In this document: piece by piece, positions 1 to 8,146 of the stretch
How the letters are laid out: each line of letters starts with the position of its first letter
Position numbering within the stretch: the stretch's first letter is position 1
From: Mesorhizobium onobrychidis
GTDB lineage: Bacteria; Pseudomonadota; Alphaproteobacteria; Rhizobiales; Rhizobiaceae
Direction: 5' to 3'
Assembly (NCBI RefSeq): GCF_024707545.1
Contig: NZ_CP062229.1
Coordinates: 7,257,238-7,321,237 of the forward strand
Length of the DNA: 64,000 nucleotides
The notes under the pieces: generated by a model
Databases searched by the model: none
Seen by the model: only the letters and a program-made list of their open reading frames with translations
Told to the model about the DNA's origin: nothing
Translations under genes and position numbers: made by a program

Positions 1-506
1 AAAAGTGCATTGCCGGTGCGGAACCTGATCTGAGACAGCCGCGAGCCGGCGCGGACAACGATCGGAAAGGTGCGCGGGCTGACTTCCAGATAGAGCGGGC
101 CGTTGTAGCCGGCAGCGATCTTGTCGAACTCGTGGCCACGATCGGTCATCACGCGGGTGAAGATGTCGAGCCGTCCGGTCGAGCTCTTCGGGTTGGCGGA
201 GGCGGAGATGTTTGCCGGAAGCGCCAGGCTCTCGAGCAGCGGCACGATATAGACGCAGCCCGTCTCCAGCACCGCACCGTCCGCGAGATTGATTTCGTGC
301 AGCTTCAGACGGTCGAGTTTTTCAGCAACCCTGTGGTTGGGGCCGGGAAGGAAGGAGGCGCGCACCCGCCAGGCCTTGTCGCCAAGCCTGAGGTCGAGGC
401 TGGCCGGCTGGACCTGGTCGGCATCAAGCGCGCGCGGCGACTTCAGCGCGCCCGACTGAAACAGCGCGGAAATGTCCTGATCGGGAAGAATGCCTGTCTG
501 CCGCAA
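1..506 (-). CDS. dcd: 2'-deoxycytidine 5'-triphosphate deaminase (N-terminal part)
   Basis: Deaminates dCTP to dUTP for thymidylate synthesis in the cytoplasm. The reverse strand reads an open frame off the left edge, so only about 168 N-terminal residues are seen. Family landmarks are QPASLDLRLG near residue 35 and the nucleotide-binding segment NPKSSTGR. I chose the TTG start at 506 because CGGAG lies seven bases upstream and the protein then begins MRQTGILPD, like rhizobial Dcd. An in-frame ATG at 593 would add 29 unlikely residues. It is divergent from metZ. Confidence 0.85.
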   Translation of the reverse strand, partial: MRQTGILPDQDISALFQSGALKSPRALDADQVQPASLDLRLGDKAWRVRASFLPGPNHRVAEKLDRLKLHEINLADGAVLETGCVYIVPLLESLALPANISASANPKSSTGRLDIFTRVMTDRGHEFDKIAAGYNGPLYLEVSPRTFPIVVRAGSRLSQIRFRTGNAL

Positions 507-637
507 AGTCTGGCTCCGCTCGAAGGCCGGGCGAGGTCTCGTTTTTTTGCAGGTCCTTGCCACGGAACCTACTGGTACAAACCTCTTAATCATGCCGGCA
601 ATTGACGCAAGCGCGGTGCAGGTCTAAAGGGTCGTTA

Positions 638-695
638 TCCCGTGGTGATTTGGCCGGTCGGCTTGCAGCCACGTTAAACAAGTCGCTAAAGGACC
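638..695 (+). promoter_or_regulatory. SAM-II riboswitch aptamer upstream of metZ
   Basis: Matches the SAM-II (metA/metZ) family. Stem P1 is CGTGG (641-645) pairing with CCACG (669-673); the loop has the conserved TGATTT, and TTAAAC...GTCGCTAAA follows P1. GGTC (656-659) can pair with GACC (692-695) to close the pseudoknot. SAM-II elements usually precede methionine-synthesis genes in alphaproteobacteria, and this one lies about 90 bases before metZ. S-adenosylmethionine should reduce metZ expression. Confidence 0.93.
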
Positions 696-717
696 GTCGG
701 GCCGAAAGGCCGTATGG

Positions 718-748
718 ACCGGTTGCGACTTTCGCGGCCGGTTTTTTT
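718..748 (+). terminator. Intrinsic terminator between SAM-II aptamer and metZ
   Basis: ACCGG...CCGGT arms with GCGA/TCGC inside form a near-perfect hairpin, followed by seven T (742-748). It lies 22 bases after the aptamer and 32 before metZ, the position expected for a riboswitch expression platform acting at transcription termination. That it is SAM-controlled is inference. Confidence 0.8.
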
Positions 749-783
749 GTGTTTGGACCATTTTTGGTGTTTGGAACAAGGTG

Positions 784-1974
784 ATGACGAGCAACAAGCG
801 CAACTGGAAGCCTCAGACCGCCCTCGTGCATGCGGGAACGCTACGTTCCGGCTTCGGCGAAACCTCCGAGGCGATGTATCTCACGCAAGGCTATGTCTAC
901 GACACGGCGCAGGCGGCGGAAGCCCGCTTCAAGGGCGAGGAACCGGGCTTCATCTATTCGCGCTATGCCAATCCGACTGTCGACATGTTCGAGAAGCGCA
1001 TGTGTGCGCTGGAAGGTGCCGAAGATGCCCGCGCCACCGCATCCGGCATGGCGGCGGTCACAGCGGCGTTGCTGTGCAGCGCCAAGGCCGGCGACCACAT
1101 AGTGGCGGCGCGCGCGCTGTTCGGCTCCTGCCGCTGGGTGGTCGAAACGCTGGCGCCGAAATACGGCATCGAGGCGACGCTGGTCGATGGCACCGAAATC
1201 GCCAATTGGGAAAAGGCGGTCAGGCCCAACACAAAGCTGTTCTTCCTTGAAAGCCCGACCAATCCGACGCTGGAAGTCGTCGACATCGCAGCCGTCGCCT
1301 CGCTTGCCAATTCGATCGGCGCGCGGCTGATCGTCGACAACGTCTTTGCCACGCCCTTACAGCAGAAGCCGTTGCAACTCGGCGCCCACATCGTCGTCTA
1401 TTCGGCGACCAAGCACATCGACGGCCAGGGGCGCTGCCTCGGCGGCGTCATCCTGTCGGACAAGAAGTGGATCGACGAGAACCTGCACGACTATTTCCGC
1501 CACACCGGTCCCAGCCTGTCGCCGTTCAATGCCTGGACGCTGCTGAAGGGCCTGGAAACGCTGCCGCTGCGCGTGCGCCAGCAGACGGAAAGTGCCGGCC
1601 GGATCGCGGACTTCCTCGCCGAGCAGCCGGAGATCGCCCGCGTCATCTATCCCGGCCGCGCCGATCACCCGCAAGCGGCGGTCGTCAAGAAGCAGATGTC
1701 GGGCGGCTCGACGCTGATCTGCCTCGACGTCAAGGGCGGCAAACAGGCGGCTTTCGCCTTCCAGAACACGCTCGATATCGTGCTGATCTCTAACAATCTC
1801 GGCGATGCAAAGAGCCTGATCACCCACCCGGCGACGACGACGCACAAGAATCTGAGCGATGAGGCGCGTGCCGAACTCGGCATCGGGCCAGGCACGCTCA
1901 GGCTGTCCGTCGGCCTGGAGGACACAGACGACCTGCTCGAAGACATCGAGCAGGCACTGAAAGCCGCCAGATAG
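784..1974 (+). CDS. metZ: O-succinylhomoserine sulfhydrylase
   Basis: PLP enzyme that makes homocysteine from O-succinylhomoserine and sulfide in methionine synthesis. The 396-residue protein has the Cys/Met-metabolism fold. The PLP lysine is in SATKHIDGQGR (about K210), with the upstream SGMAA and ESPTNPTLE motifs and a C-terminal SVGLED. A GTG three bases upstream of the ATG is an alternative start. The SAM-II riboswitch in the leader supports metZ over other members of this fold family. Confidence 0.95.
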   Translation: MTSNKRNWKPQTALVHAGTLRSGFGETSEAMYLTQGYVYDTAQAAEARFKGEEPGFIYSRYANPTVDMFEKRMCALEGAEDARATASGMAAVTAALLCSAKAGDHIVAARALFGSCRWVVETLAPKYGIEATLVDGTEIANWEKAVRPNTKLFFLESPTNPTLEVVDIAAVASLANSIGARLIVDNVFATPLQQKPLQLGAHIVVYSATKHIDGQGRCLGGVILSDKKWIDENLHDYFRHTGPSLSPFNAWTLLKGLETLPLRVRQQTESAGRIADFLAEQPEIARVIYPGRADHPQAAVVKKQMSGGSTLICLDVKGGKQAAFAFQNTLDIVLISNNLGDAKSLITHPATTTHKNLSDEARAELGIGPGTLRLSVGLEDTDDLLEDIEQALKAAR

Positions 1975-2021
1975 GGATACGCGCCGAACGGCTTCGCTCG
2001 AATTGTCAAAAGCAGGCGCGG

Positions 2022-3176
2022 TCAGGCGCCCGACGGGGTCTCTTCCAATTCCGCAACGGCGCTGGTGTGGATGGTCATCGTGTTGCCGCGCCAGTCGACG
2101 GCACCGCTGAGCCAGCCGCGCACCCAGATGGCGGGAAGCATCACGTCCCGCGCAACCATCGCCGGGATCATGCGCAGCGACAGGTGCCAGCCCTTGGCCG
2201 AGGCGAGAGCGCATTCCGGGAGATAGGCGACTACCAGCACGGCGACGGCGGTTGCCGACAGGCTGAAGCCGGCGCCGGCCGCAGCAATCAGCGCAAGCGC
2301 CAGCGGAACCGCCGCGCCGACCAATATTTCTGGCGCGAAGAACAGGGGGAAGGTGACCCGGCGCAGGCGTGCCCAGCGGGCCTGGCGCGACCAGATTTCG
2401 CCAAACGTGCGCAAACCGAGCGGCTGCTCGAAGGGCGAGGCGACGAGATTGACGCGCAGTCCAAGCCCGTTGACCAGCTTGGTCGCGGCGGCATCCTCGG
2501 CGATCTCAGCGGCAAGCGCACGGATGCCGCCATTGGCGTCGAGCATGAGCTTGTTCCACAACATGCTCTTGCCCTGGGCGAAACCGAGGCCGAGCGCCTC
2601 GCCGGTATATTGCCAGCGCGCCTGCAGCGTGTTGAGGAAAGCGCATTCGACCTCCGCCCAGAACCCGTCCGGCCGCGAGCCGATCGGCGTCGAGCAGACA
2701 AGGCCAGTGTCCGGCCGCCATGCCGCCATCAGATGCTGGACATAGTCCCTCGACATCAGGACGTTGGAATCGGCAAGGATGACCCAGCGGTGTCGCGCTG
2801 CCTCCCAGCCCTTCACGCAATTGTTGAGTTTCGGATTGCCGCTGATGCGGTCGTCGCCGACGAGCAGCCGGGCCGGCACGGCCGGAAAGCGGGCGATCGC
2901 GTCGGTGATCGGCCCGACCACCGGGTCGTCGGCATGGGCGACGCAGAAGATGAGTTCATAGCGCGGCCAGTCGAGAGAGAAGGCGCGCTCGAGCGTTTCC
3001 TCGGCAAACGGTTCGACGCCGCGCGACGGCACGACGATCGACACCGGCTGCGCCTTGCCCGCTGGCGGTGTGATCCTGCCAGGCCGCTTCAGCTTCAACG
3101 AAGCGAGCAGGATGCTGGCGAGATTGACAAGAAGCAGAGCTGTGGAAAGCAAGGCGGCGGTGACTGTCAATTCCAT
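2022..3176 (-). CDS. Ceramide glucosyltransferase-like GT21 family glycosyltransferase
   Basis: Membrane glycosyltransferase of the ceramide glucosyltransferase type, which adds a sugar from a UDP donor to a lipid. The 384 residues begin with a membrane helix (about 5-27), then a GT2/GT21 catalytic domain with HADD near 81, ADSN near 136 (the DXD-like site), ED at 227-228 and the RQARW signature (Q/RXXRW) at 264-268. Hydrophobic C-terminal helices follow 275. Related rhizobial enzymes make glycosylceramides or other glycolipids; the acceptor here cannot be told from sequence. It converges on metZ across 47 bases. Confidence 0.85.
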   Translation of the reverse strand: MELTVTAALLSTALLLVNLASILLASLKLKRPGRITPPAGKAQPVSIVVPSRGVEPFAEETLERAFSLDWPRYELIFCVAHADDPVVGPITDAIARFPAVPARLLVGDDRISGNPKLNNCVKGWEAARHRWVILADSNVLMSRDYVQHLMAAWRPDTGLVCSTPIGSRPDGFWAEVECAFLNTLQARWQYTGEALGLGFAQGKSMLWNKLMLDANGGIRALAAEIAEDAAATKLVNGLGLRVNLVASPFEQPLGLRTFGEIWSRQARWARLRRVTFPLFFAPEILVGAAVPLALALIAAAGAGFSLSATAVAVLVVAYLPECALASAKGWHLSLRMIPAMVARDVMLPAIWVRGWLSGAVDWRGNTMTIHTSAVAELEETPSGA

Positions 3177-3401
3177 CGATATCTGGTCACTCCAGAAAAA
3201 ACCGCCCGCATGAAAGCCGTTTCAACAGTTCGACAGAATGCTGAGTCGCCCGGCCCTGCACACCATCATTGTCATGTGTCACTTAAATGACATTGTTCTT
3301 CGGCACCTGCGCGCAAAGGAGGCGGGCAGCGACGGGAAGCACCCCGTTGACCAAGCTGCGGAGAGCGTCGAAAGTTCCGTCTACATATTGTGGAGTAGTC
3401 T

Positions 3402-3794
3402 ATGTACAGCGCCGTCACGCGCAACATCGAAGTACAGGTCAGGCCGTTCTATCTGGAAGATCGCTCCGACCCGTCGGAGAACCGCTATGTCTGGGGCTAC
3501 CAGGTGACCATCGACAACCAGTCGGATGAATTCGTGCAGCTTCTGTCACGCTATTGGCACATCACCGACGGCACCGGCCGGGTTGAGGAAGTGCGCGGCG
3601 CCGGCGTTGTCGGCGACCAGCCCGAACTCAACCCCGGCGACAGTTATCAATACACGTCTGGGTGCCCGCTCTCAACGCCATCCGGCATCATGGTCGGCCA
3701 CTACACGATGCGCAACAAGCGGGGCGAGACGTTCGATGTCGCCATCCCCGCCTTTTCGCTCGACCTGCCGGGCACGCGGCGCACCGTCAATTGA
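3402..3794 (+). CDS. apaG: ApaG domain protein
   Basis: Small single-domain protein of 130 residues, the usual ApaG length, with family segments [28 protein letters not shown] and [13 protein letters not shown]. ApaG folds as a fibronectin III-like sandwich; it has been linked to Co2+/Mg2+ resistance, but its biochemical role is unclear. The ATG at 3402 has GGAG seven bases upstream. It stands alone between a divergent glycosyltransferase and a convergent hslO. Confidence 0.92.
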   Translation: MYSAVTRNIEVQVRPFYLEDRSDPSENRYVWGYQVTIDNQSDEFVQLLSRYWHITDGTGRVEEVRGAGVVGDQPELNPGDSYQYTSGCPLSTPSGIMVGHYTMRNKRGETFDVAIPAFSLDLPGTRRTVN

Positions 3795-3805
3795 CGCTCA
3801 CTTGA

Positions 3806-3861
3806 GTTCCTCGCCCTCGCGAAGCGGGGGAGAGGTGGCCCCACTCCGTCGGGCGAGGAAC
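3806..3861. repeat. Inverted repeat between convergent apaG and hslO
   Basis: GTTCCTCGCCC (3806-3816) and GGGCGAGGAAC (3851-3861) are perfect 11-base arms around a loop that itself holds smaller complementary blocks. There is no T-run. It probably ends transcription from both sides, and its composition resembles the GC-rich intergenic palindromes at 24.5 and 44.1 kb. The rest of 3862-3953 shows nothing I can name. Confidence 0.6.
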
Positions 3862-3953
3862 CCAAGTTCTGCGAAGGCACCGCACTCGGTATTTGGCGAT
3901 TCCTACTTCCATTGGAAGAATGCCAGCGGGCAGATAGGCAGCACTGACGCTCG

Positions 3954-4964
3954 TTATTGCGCGGCGGCAAACTCCGCCGGGTCGAAGTCATATTGTTTCG
4001 AGCAGAATTCGCAGGCGACGTGAATGCCGCCATCCTCGGTGCTGTCCCTGATCTCGTCGGCGGAGAAGCCTCCGAGAATGCCGCGGATCTTCTCCCTGGA
4101 GCATGAGCACTGGTCGGCAACCGGTACGCCGCCGAAGACGCGCACGCCGTGCTCGTGGAACAGCCGGTAAAGCAGCCGCTCGGCGCCGATCGTCGGGTCG
4201 ATCAGTTCCGTCGGCTCAATGGTGCCAAGCAACGCCAGCAGTTCCTGCCAGGAATTGTCGGCCGGATCGTGGATCTCCTGGCGCGGATCGCCGTCGCCGC
4301 CCGGAAGATCGGGCACGCGCATGCGGTCCGGCGATTGAGGCAGGAACTGCGCCAGGATGCCACCGGCACGCCATTGCTCGCGGGCGCCGCCGACGCCGGG
4401 CGTCAACAGCTTGGCCACCGTGAGCCTGAGATCGGTCGGGATCTGTTCCGACTGCCGAAAATAGGTGCGCGCGGCCTGCTCCAGCGTCTCGCCTTCGAGC
4501 TGGACGATGCCCTGATAGCGCTGCGTGTGGGCGCCCTGGTCGATCGTCAGCGCCAGGACACCGCTGCCGAGCAGCGTCTGCTGCGAAGTCTCACCGGCAG
4601 ACGTCAGAGCCTCCAGCCGGTCGGCGTCGAAGCGCGCGTAGGCGCGTAGCGCATGCGGCGTGGAAAAATCCGCCACCAGCATATCGACCGGTCCGTCCGT
4701 GCGGGTCTGCAGGATGAACTTGCCTTCGAACTTGAGCGAGGTGCCGAGCAGCACCGTCAGCACGCAGGCTTCCGCCAGCAGGCGAGCGACCGGCTCGGGA
4801 TAGTCATGACGGCTGAGGATCGCGTCGAGCATCAGCCCGAGCTGGACGGTGCGGCCACGCACGTCGAGCGGGCCGACCTCGAAGGGCACGACATGATCGT
4901 CGCCAGCGTAGCCGAATTCGCCGAGTTTGGGTTGTTGTTCAGCCAATTGATGAGTTTCCAACAT
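3954..4964 (-). CDS. hslO: Redox-regulated chaperone Hsp33
   Basis: Cytoplasmic holdase chaperone switched on by oxidation of a zinc-binding cysteine centre. The 336-residue protein has the N-terminal domain with GGAREQW near its middle and the C-terminal redox switch CSC followed by CEFC with the expected spacing, ending EFCSKQYDFDP. I take the ATG at 4964 (MLETHQLAEQQ); an ATG eight codons earlier is possible. It follows argF on the same strand after 117 bases, so argD-argF-hslO may be one transcription unit. Confidence 0.93.
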   Translation of the reverse strand: MLETHQLAEQQPKLGEFGYAGDDHVVPFEVGPLDVRGRTVQLGLMLDAILSRHDYPEPVARLLAEACVLTVLLGTSLKFEGKFILQTRTDGPVDMLVADFSTPHALRAYARFDADRLEALTSAGETSQQTLLGSGVLALTIDQGAHTQRYQGIVQLEGETLEQAARTYFRQSEQIPTDLRLTVAKLLTPGVGGAREQWRAGGILAQFLPQSPDRMRVPDLPGGDGDPRQEIHDPADNSWQELLALLGTIEPTELIDPTIGAERLLYRLFHEHGVRVFGGVPVADQCSCSREKIRGILGGFSADEIRDSTEDGGIHVACEFCSKQYDFDPAEFAAAQ

Positions 4965-5081
4965 GACAAAGCTCCAGGGCGCGGCCATGCCGCCCTCCGG
5001 GGCGCATGCGTCGAAACGCGCTCGATTTGCGTGATGCGCCTGAGATAGGCACCACGCAGTGCCGGATCAAGGTGGCCCGGA

Positions 5082-5993
5082 TCAAGCGCCCAGACACCAG
5101 GCCAAAACCGCCTTCTGGGCGTGGAGCCGGTTCTCGGCCTCGTCGAACACTACCGAATGCGGCCCGTCGATGACTTCGTCGGTGACCTCCTCGCCGCGAT
5201 GCGCCGGCAGGCAGTGCATGAACAATGCGTCCGGCTTTGCCTTCGCCATCAGCGCCGCATTGACCTGGTAGGGGGAGAAGACATTGTGGCCGCGAGCACG
5301 GTGCTCCTGGCCCATCGACACCCAGCAGTCGGTGACGACGCAGTCGGCCTCGTGGACCGCCTCCTCGGGCGAGCGGGTGAAGTGCAACTTGCCGCCATGC
5401 GCCGTCGACCAATCGACATGCTTCTGCGCCGGCTCGCTGCCTTCCGGCACGGCGACGTTGAGGTTGAAGCGGAACCGCGCCGAGGCCTCCAGCAGGGAAT
5501 GCAGCACGTTGTTGCCGTCGCCAGTCCAGGCGATTGTCTTGCCGGCGACCGGACCGCGATGCTCCTCGAAGGTCATGATGTCGGCCATCAGTTGGCAGGG
5601 GTGGGTATCGTCGGTCAGCCCGTTGATGACGGGAACGGTGGCGTTCTCGGTCAGCTCCAGCAGCCGGTCATGCGATGTGGTTCGGATCATGATCGCATCG
5701 ACATAGCGTGACAGCACCTTGGCCGTGTCGGCGATGGTTTCGGAGCGGCCGAGCTGCATCTCGGTGCCGGTCAGCATGATGGTCTCGCCGCCGAGCTGGC
5801 GCATGCCGACGTCGAAGGACACGCGCGTGCGCGTCGACGGTTTGTCGAAGATCATCGCCAGCACTTTGCCTTCGAGCGGTTTTGTCCGCTCGCCAGCCTT
5901 GAGCCTTGCCTTTCGCACCACGGCATCGTCCAGCATGAAGCGCAGATCGCCCTCGGAAACGGCGGAAAGATCAGTGAAATGGCGAAGGCTCAT
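5082..5993 (-). CDS. argF: Ornithine carbamoyltransferase
   Basis: Converts ornithine and carbamoyl phosphate to citrulline in arginine synthesis. The 303-residue length is standard. Motifs in order are STRTR (carbamoyl phosphate site, residues about 54-58), HPCQ in the middle, DCWVSMG (ornithine loop) and HCLPAHRG near the C-terminus. It starts 17 bases after the argD stop, so the two are almost certainly cotranscribed. Confidence 0.97.
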   Translation of the reverse strand: MSLRHFTDLSAVSEGDLRFMLDDAVVRKARLKAGERTKPLEGKVLAMIFDKPSTRTRVSFDVGMRQLGGETIMLTGTEMQLGRSETIADTAKVLSRYVDAIMIRTTSHDRLLELTENATVPVINGLTDDTHPCQLMADIMTFEEHRGPVAGKTIAWTGDGNNVLHSLLEASARFRFNLNVAVPEGSEPAQKHVDWSTAHGGKLHFTRSPEEAVHEADCVVTDCWVSMGQEHRARGHNVFSPYQVNAALMAKAKPDALFMHCLPAHRGEEVTDEVIDGPHSVVFDEAENRLHAQKAVLAWCLGA

Positions 5994-6010
5994 TTGGGGT
6001 CTTTCGACTG

Positions 6011-7210
6011 TTACTTCGCGGCAGCCGCGGCGATGGCATCGGCCAGGCCCCGGGCGCCGGCACGGATGCGGTCGAGCGCCTCATGGATCTCGGCGTCGGT
6101 GACGGTGAGCGGCGGCAGCAGGCGAAGAACGTTGTCGCCGGCCGGAACCGCAAGCAGATGCTGGTCGCGCAACGCCATGTTCACCTTGGTGTTGGGTGCG
6201 GCGCATTTCAGGCCGAGCATCAGGCCTGTGCCCCTGATGTCTTCGATGATGTCAGGAAACTCGTCGGCGACGCCCGCCAGCCCCTGCTTCAGCAGCAACG
6301 CCTTGCGCTGGACATCCTCCAGGAAGCCGTCTTCCAGCACCACGTCGAGCACGGCGTTGCCGACCGCCATCGCCAGCGGATTGCCGCCGAAAGTCGTGCC
6401 GTGCACGCCGGCGGTCATGCCGACGGCCGCCTCGTCGGTGGCGAGACAGGCGCCCATCGGGAAGCCGCCGCCGATGCCCTTGGCAACCGCCATTATGTCG
6501 GGCGTGACGCCAGCCCATTCATGCGCGAACAGTTTTCCGGTGCGGCCGATGCCGCACTGGACCTCATCGAAGATCAGGAGCAGGCCATGCTGTTCGCAGA
6601 GCTGCCTCAGCCGCTTCAGCGACTGCGTCGGCACCGGGCGGATGCCACCCTCGCCCTGCACCGGCTCGATCAGTATCGCGGCGGTCTCGGGCGTGATCGC
6701 CTTTTCGGCGGCGTCGATGTCGTCGAAGCCGACCTGGTCGAAACCTTCGACCTTGGGTCCGAAGCCTTCCAGGTATTTATACTGGCCGCCGGCGGCGATG
6801 GTCGCCAGCGTGCGGCCATGAAAGGCGCCTTCGAAGCTGATAATGCGAAAGCGCTCGGGATGGCCCTTGACGAAGTGGTAGCGCCGCGCCGTCTTGATGG
6901 CGCATTCCAGCGCCTCGGCGCCGGAATTGGTGAAGAACACCTTGTCGGCGAAGGTGGCGTCGACCAGCCGCTCGCCCAGACGGCTCTGCCCCGGAATCTC
7001 GTAGAGGTTCGAGACATGCCAGACCTTGGCCGCCTGCTCGGTGAGTGCCGAGACCAGATGCGGATGGCTATGGCCCAGCGAATTCACGGCGACGCCGCCG
7101 CCAAAATCGAGATATCGCTCGCCCTTGTCGGTGACCAGCCAAGTGCCTTCCCCATGGTCGAAGGCCAGGGGTGCGCGGGTAAAGGTCTCGAAAAGCGCCG
7201 AACCGCTCAT
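6011..7210 (-). CDS. argD: Acetylornithine aminotransferase
   Basis: PLP aminotransferase of arginine synthesis (N-acetylornithine to the semialdehyde), and often succinyldiaminopimelate transaminase as well. The protein is 399 residues from the ATG at 7210 ([10 protein letters not shown]). It shows [12 protein letters not shown] and the PLP lysine in [16 protein letters not shown] lies nine bases before this ATG. The frame stays open upstream to 7312, but that extension would cross an intrinsic terminator hairpin, so I reject it. Confidence 0.95.
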   Translation of the reverse strand: MSGSALFETFTRAPLAFDHGEGTWLVTDKGERYLDFGGGVAVNSLGHSHPHLVSALTEQAAKVWHVSNLYEIPGQSRLGERLVDATFADKVFFTNSGAEALECAIKTARRYHFVKGHPERFRIISFEGAFHGRTLATIAAGGQYKYLEGFGPKVEGFDQVGFDDIDAAEKAITPETAAILIEPVQGEGGIRPVPTQSLKRLRQLCEQHGLLLIFDEVQCGIGRTGKLFAHEWAGVTPDIMAVAKGIGGGFPMGACLATDEAAVGMTAGVHGTTFGGNPLAMAVGNAVLDVVLEDGFLEDVQRKALLLKQGLAGVADEFPDIIEDIRGTGLMLGLKCAAPNTKVNMALRDQHLLAVPAGDNVLRLLPPLTVTDAEIHEALDRIRAGARGLADAIAAAAAK

Positions 7211-7350
7211 TATATGCGTCTCCGGAACCGGAAAATCAAAAAGCCGCCAAAGCGGCGGCCTTTGCGGCTTATCGTGTTTTTCGGCCATGAAGTCAACGAA
7301 AACGTCGCGCAAGGACGCGCGGCAAGCTCTCCAGCGAGACGCCGGCTCAT
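7210..7350 (-). CDS. Candidate arginine-rich leader peptide upstream of argD
   Basis: A 46-codon frame, ATG at 7350, whose TAA overlaps the argD ATG by one base (TAATG). Ten of its 46 residues are arginine, with RKGRRFGG inside the leader hairpin and FRFRRRI at the end. This fits a translational leader for an arginine gene. Against it: no good Shine-Dalgarno is seen, and out-of-phase frames in GC-rich DNA are often arginine-rich. It lies in a different frame from argD. Confidence 0.3.
   Translation of the reverse strand: MSRRLAGELAARPCATFSLTSWPKNTISRKGRRFGGFLIFRFRRRI
7238..7262 (-). terminator. Intrinsic terminator or attenuator in argD leader
   Basis: Read on the minus strand, GCCGCC (7258-7253) and GGCGGC (7248-7243) form a GC stem with a short loop, followed by TTTTT (7242-7238). 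It lies 28 bases before the argD ATG with no recognised gene just upstream, so it most likely ends a leader transcript and may be an attenuator. Confidence 0.7.
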
Positions 7351-7386
7351 CAGCGACCGGGCAAGTTGGGGAAAACCGAAAAAACC

Positions 7387-7422
7387 GATTCGTGTTGGCC
7401 CTCAGACTCTTGTCACCGAGTC
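7387..7422. promoter_or_regulatory. Cluster of three CcrM methylation sites (GANTC) in argD-gcrA promoter region
   Basis: GATTC at 7387-7391, GACTC at 7405-7409 and GAGTC at 7418-7422 lie within 36 bases, where one site per about 256 bases is expected by chance. GANTC is the CcrM target in alphaproteobacteria, and GcrA acts at promoters with methylated GANTC. The cluster is 142 bases before gcrA and about 180 before argD. Confidence 0.6.
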
Positions 7423-7564
7423 AGCGCATAAGGTAATTGTAGTCGAGAAATAACTAGATTTCGTGCGGCGGACCTAATCACCCGATATATGTGGTGTCTG
7501 CCCGGCGGAAGCCGGATCGTGGAAGGATTCCGATCGCCGCACATTTCAGCAGGAGCGCGGTCTC

Positions 7565-8083
7565 ATGAATTGGACTGACGAGCGGGTCGAACTTCTTAGA
7601 AAATTGTGGTCGGAGGGACTGAGCGCCAGCCAGATCGCCGCACAGCTCGGGGGCGTCAGCCGCAATGCCGTCATCGGCAAGGTGCATCGGCTGAAACTGT
7701 CGGGCCGCGGACGCTCGACCGCCACGCCGGCACGCCAGAAGAAGAGCGTGCAAGGATCGAGCGTCCAGAAATCGGTGTCGCGGGCGGCAAGCACCGCGCG
7801 GCATATCACCACGTCGATCGGCGCGACCGCGCTGCAGGCGCAATTCGACACCGTACCGGTGGCGCGTCATTACGTCCGTCCGGTCGAGAACGTCGTCGTG
7901 CCGATCTCGCGGCATCTGCAACTCGTCGAGTTGACCGAGCGGACATGCAAATGGCCGAATGGCGATCCGCTTTCGGAAGAGTTCCATTTCTGCGGCAACG
8001 ACGCGGCCGAAACCGGACCCTATTGCAAGTACCACGCTCGCATTGCGTTTCAGCCCGCTTCGGAGCGGCGGCGCAGTCGCTGA
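7565..8083 (+). CDS. gcrA: GcrA cell-cycle regulator
   Basis: GcrA binds RNA polymerase sigma70 and, in alphaproteobacteria, activates genes with methylated GANTC sites. The 172-residue protein opens with the diagnostic MNWTDERVELLRKLW helix-turn-helix and SRNAVIGKVHRL, then a low-complexity linker. The C-terminal sigma-interacting domain has CKWPNGDP and FCGN...GPYCKYH. AGGAG stands 9-13 bases before the ATG. It is divergent from argD. Confidence 0.97.
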   Translation: MNWTDERVELLRKLWSEGLSASQIAAQLGGVSRNAVIGKVHRLKLSGRGRSTATPARQKKSVQGSSVQKSVSRAASTARHITTSIGATALQAQFDTVPVARHYVRPVENVVVPISRHLQLVELTERTCKWPNGDPLSEEFHFCGNDAAETGPYCKYHARIAFQPASERRRSR

Positions 8084-8140
8084 ATAGCGAATAGCCTTTG
8101 CGAAAGGCGCAAGGTCGTTTCTTGCCCTATTCGCCATTCG
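8084..8140. repeat. Inverted repeat between convergent gcrA and corA
   Basis: GCGAATAG (8087-8094) and CTATTCGC (8127-8134) are perfect arms, each followed or preceded by a second partial copy (GAATAGCGAATAG and CTATTCGCCATTCGC). It fills the gap between the two stop codons and probably acts as a shared terminator, although there is no T-run. Confidence 0.5.
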
Positions 8141-8146
8141 CTTCCT

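Noticed and set aside
7210..7312. 34-residue N-terminal extension of ArgD
   Set aside because: It would be read through an intrinsic terminator hairpin, and the ATG at 7210 has a proper ribosome site and the family N-terminus.
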